Shown: in pieces, positions 14,798 through 16,665 of the stretch | Position numbering within the stretch: position 1 is the stretch's first letter | How the letters are laid out: the number at the start of each line of letters is the position of its first letter | DNA from: Bacteroidales bacterium UBA5537 | GTDB lineage: Bacteria > Bacteroidota > Bacteroidia > Bacteroidales > Lentimicrobiaceae | Assembly: GCA_002426025.1 (NCBI GenBank) | Contig: DINP01000098.1 | Location: forward strand, 1 to 16,665 | Direction: 5' to 3' | DNA length: 16,665 nucleotides | The notes under the pieces: generated by a model | Databases searched by the model: none | Told to the model about the DNA's origin: nothing | What the model saw: only the letters and a program-made list of their open reading frames with translations | Made by a program: the position numbers and the translations under genes

Positions 14798-15406
14798 TTA
14801 AAAGTTGATAATAGGTTTTCGGGCATACAGCCTCAATACAAAAGCTTCGCCCTGATGCAGCGGACCTTCATTAAGCACAGTTGTGGTTTCATCAAAATCA
14901 ATGATCTCAAGTTCACTAAAATCATGAAGTAAATAATCGCGTTCGTAAAGGAGTAGTTCTGTTTTTGGGCCTCCGCTGGAGTTTTGTATTTGCTTTTTTG
15001 TAAAAGCTTCCAAAATCAGATAACCACCAGGCTTCAGGCATTTGATAAGATTTTGGTGAACCAACTGTCTGATTTCAACAGGCATGTGAACAAAAATCAG
15101 GGCTATGGCATCAAAACTGGTGTCAGGGCAGTTGAATGTTGTGAGGTCGGCAATCGTGTAATTTATCGCAACACTATTTTCAGTGGCTAGTTTTAATGCT
15201 TTCTTGCGGCCTTCTTCACTTTGGTCAAATGCTGAAACATCCCAACCAATCGATGCTGCAAAAACCGCATTGCGACCCTCGCCTTCAGCTGGTAACAATA
15301 GTTTTCCCTTATTTATCCCCGAAAGCTTTTCAGCAAACCAGGCGTTGGGGTGTGTTCCATAAATATATTCTTCAGCGGCATACCGCTCGTCCCAATGTTC
15401 TTTCAT
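14798..15406 (-). CDS. Class I SAM-dependent methyltransferase (TehB-like)
   Basis: The 202-residue protein begins with WDERYAAEEYIYGTHPNAWF (5-24), a pattern common to small-molecule methyltransferases of the TehB/thiopurine group. SAM motif I reads LLPAEGEGRNA (37-47), with Asp61 closing strand 2 and Asp87 in the adenine pocket (IADL). KCLKPGGYLILEAF (122-135) is the post-III strand. The substrate cannot be told from sequence; the family includes enzymes acting on S, Se, Te and N atoms. It lies 32 bases after the decarboxylase and 10 before the dipeptidase. A one-mismatch promoter-like TAAACTTG (15426-15433, minus strand) sits in the gap and might allow separate expression. Confidence 0.85.
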   Translation of the reverse strand: MKEHWDERYAAEEYIYGTHPNAWFAEKLSGINKGKLLLPAEGEGRNAVFAASIGWDVSAFDQSEEGRKKALKLATENSVAINYTIADLTTFNCPDTSFDAIALIFVHMPVEIRQLVHQNLIKCLKPGGYLILEAFTKKQIQNSSGGPKTELLLYERDYLLHDFSELEIIDFDETTTVLNEGPLHQGEAFVLRLYARKPIINF

Positions 15407-15438
15407 AATAGGAATTAACTTGCTGCAAGTTTACATAT

Positions 15439-16665
15439 TTAAATCGTCCCCGAAACTTCTTTAATCAGTTCCCAGGCTTTTTCAACATGGCGAAATTCAA
15501 CATAAGTCTGAGCCACAACCATTCTCAGAGTGTATTTTCCATTCAGTTTTGTGTGTGTCAGATAAATTTTGCCACTCGAGTTAAGTTGTTGCAATAGTTT
15601 TTCATTTAGTTCATTTAAGCTGGTTTCATCAGTGATTGCATCTGGTTTAAACCGGAAACAAACCAGACTGAATGGAACGGGAGCCAGAAGTTCAAATTCA
15701 TCCGAATTGTTTATTTCATTCGCAAACCACTGAGCAAGCTTAAGGTGGTGGCGTACTTTTTCGTGAATACCTTCTACCCCGAAATTGCGGATAACAAACC
15801 AGAGTTTCAAGGCCCTGAAACGCCTGCCAAGGGCTACTCCCCAATCACGGTAATCATTCACCTGCCCACGGGTTCTGGTCTTCAGATATTCAGGAAGAAT
15901 TTCAAACGTGCGGATCAGCATTTCAGGGTCTCTTACAAAATAAGCGGAGCAATCAAAATTGGTAAACATCCATTTATGCGGGTTAAAAACATAGCTGTCA
16001 GCCAATTCGAGGCCGGAGGCAAAGTGGCGCATTTCAGGCAGAACAAAAGCTGTTCCTGCAAAAGCCGCATCAATATGCAGCCAGATTTCATTTGCTCTAC
16101 AGATTTCACCGATTTCTTTAACAGGATCAACGGCTGTTGAACCGGTTGTTCCGATGGTTGCTATAACACAGCAGGGATTGTAGCCGGCTTTCAGGTCAGA
16201 TTCTATTGCTTCACGCAAAGCCTTGGGTTGCATGGCAAAATTCTGGTCAACAGGAATCTTTACGAGGTTTTTTCGTCCAAAGCCTGCTATTTTAACGGCT
16301 TTTTCGATGGATGAATGAGTTTCAGCAGAGCAGTATATTCTTAGTTTGCCTAATAATCCAAATCCTTCTTCATTTACATTAAAAGCGGTAGCTTTTTCGC
16401 GGGCAGTCAGCAGCGCTGCGAGTGTTGATGCCGATGCGGTATCCTGTATTACTCCGGTCCACTGTTCGGGCAAACCGCACATTTGTTTCAGCCATTCCAT
16501 CACCCGTTCCTCCAATTCAGCAGCAGCGGGTGAGGTTTCCCAGATCATTCCCTGCTGCCCCAATGCGGCTGTCAGCATTTCAGCAATGACACTTGGATAA
16601 CTCGAATTGGCCGGAAAGAAAGCAAAGAAGTTAGGATTCTGCCAATGGGTAATGCCGGGCATTAT
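15439..16665 (-). CDS. PLP-dependent aromatic-L-amino-acid-type decarboxylase (group II), N-terminus outside window
   Basis: The frame is open to the window edge, and the first visible residues, IMPGITHWQNPNFFAF, match an internal family motif that normally follows about 70-80 residues. The gene is therefore cut by the window, and the ATG at 16662 is not the start. Counting from that Met, the features are His115 in ETHSS (stacks on PLP), Asp198 in HIDAA, the PLP lysine Lys230 in NPHKW, and Tyr271 in DYRDWGVALGRRFR. This Tyr aligns with the catalytic loop Tyr332 of mammalian DOPA decarboxylase; a Phe there marks aldehyde-forming enzymes, so true decarboxylation is expected. Likely substrates are aromatic amino acids (Trp, Tyr, Phe, DOPA), but the specificity is not fixed by what is visible. 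It is the first visible gene of the five-gene series. Confidence 0.92.
   Translation of the reverse strand: MMPGITHWQNPNFFAFFPANSSYPSVIAEMLTAALGQQGMIWETSPAAAELEERVMEWLKQMCGLPEQWTGVIQDTASASTLAALLTAREKATAFNVNEEGFGLLGKLRIYCSAETHSSIEKAVKIAGFGRKNLVKIPVDQNFAMQPKALREAIESDLKAGYNPCCVIATIGTTGSTAVDPVKEIGEICRANEIWLHIDAAFAGTAFVLPEMRHFASGLELADSYVFNPHKWMFTNFDCSAYFVRDPEMLIRTFEILPEYLKTRTRGQVNDYRDWGVALGRRFRALKLWFVIRNFGVEGIHEKVRHHLKLAQWFANEINNSDEFELLAPVPFSLVCFRFKPDAITDETSLNELNEKLLQQLNSSGKIYLTHTKLNGKYTLRMVVAQTYVEFRHVEKAWELIKEVSGTI

Noticed and set aside
15745..16140. A 131-residue plus-strand open frame opposite the decarboxylase
   Set aside because: It is antisense to the conserved PLP-lysine region and is a by-product of codon use in the real gene.
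1..16665. Defence system, prophage, transposon, CRISPR array or tRNA gene
   Set aside because: No integrase, transposase, nuclease or repeat-spacer pattern and no tRNA-like cloverleaf was seen on either strand.

Overview
The window looks like a chromosomal segment of a Bacteroidetes (Bacteroidota) bacterium, probably from a Bacteroidales- or Cytophagales-like lineage. Four things point there. A type IX secretion C-terminal sorting domain opens the window. An HU-like/SPOR fusion protein is present. The Tgt lacks the usual zinc cysteines. Several genes are preceded by the phylum's TAnnTTTG -7 promoter element. KdsB and an LptF/LptG permease show a Gram-negative envelope with Kdo-containing lipopolysaccharide. 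There are no RNA genes, CRISPR arrays, insertion sequences or phage genes, and coding density is high, with no gene-free stretch over about 200 bases.

Left part (1-4932): the tail of a T9SS cargo protein, a trypsin-like lipoprotein, then a minus-strand series. Read in transcription order, the series is a deoxynucleoside kinase overlapping kdsB (CMP-Kdo synthesis), an HU/SPOR membrane protein, trmB (tRNA m7G46 methylation), and an alkyltransferase-like protein with Ala in place of the catalytic Cys.

Middle (5133-11831): a bacterial GH3-family acyl-acid amido synthetase is divergent from ispE (MEP isoprenoid pathway). IspE converges on a tgt-permease pair (tRNA queuosine; LptF/LptG family). 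Divergent from tgt is a membrane glycosyltransferase whose stop codon overlaps the start of an ECF-type sigma factor. The tgt/glycosyltransferase intergenic region holds promoter elements facing both ways; the tgt one has the expected -33 and -7 spacing.

Right part (11854-16665): five minus-strand genes with gaps of 10-44 bases probably form one operon. In transcription order they are an aromatic-amino-acid-type PLP decarboxylase (5' end cut off by the window), a SAM methyltransferase, an exported M19 dipeptidase, a 4'-phosphopantetheinyl transferase and a patatin-like phospholipase. This set is the least explained part of the window: dipeptide hydrolysis, amino acid decarboxylation and methylation could be consecutive steps, but nothing in the sequence proves it.

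Most genes belong to recognisable families with core or housekeeping roles. I do not see a clear new multi-gene defence or mobile system. The more interesting points are the decarboxylase operon, the bacterial GH3 enzyme, the zinc-less Tgt, the HU/SPOR fusion, the sigma factor without a visible anti-sigma gene, and an inverted repeat over the dNK-kdsB promoter.
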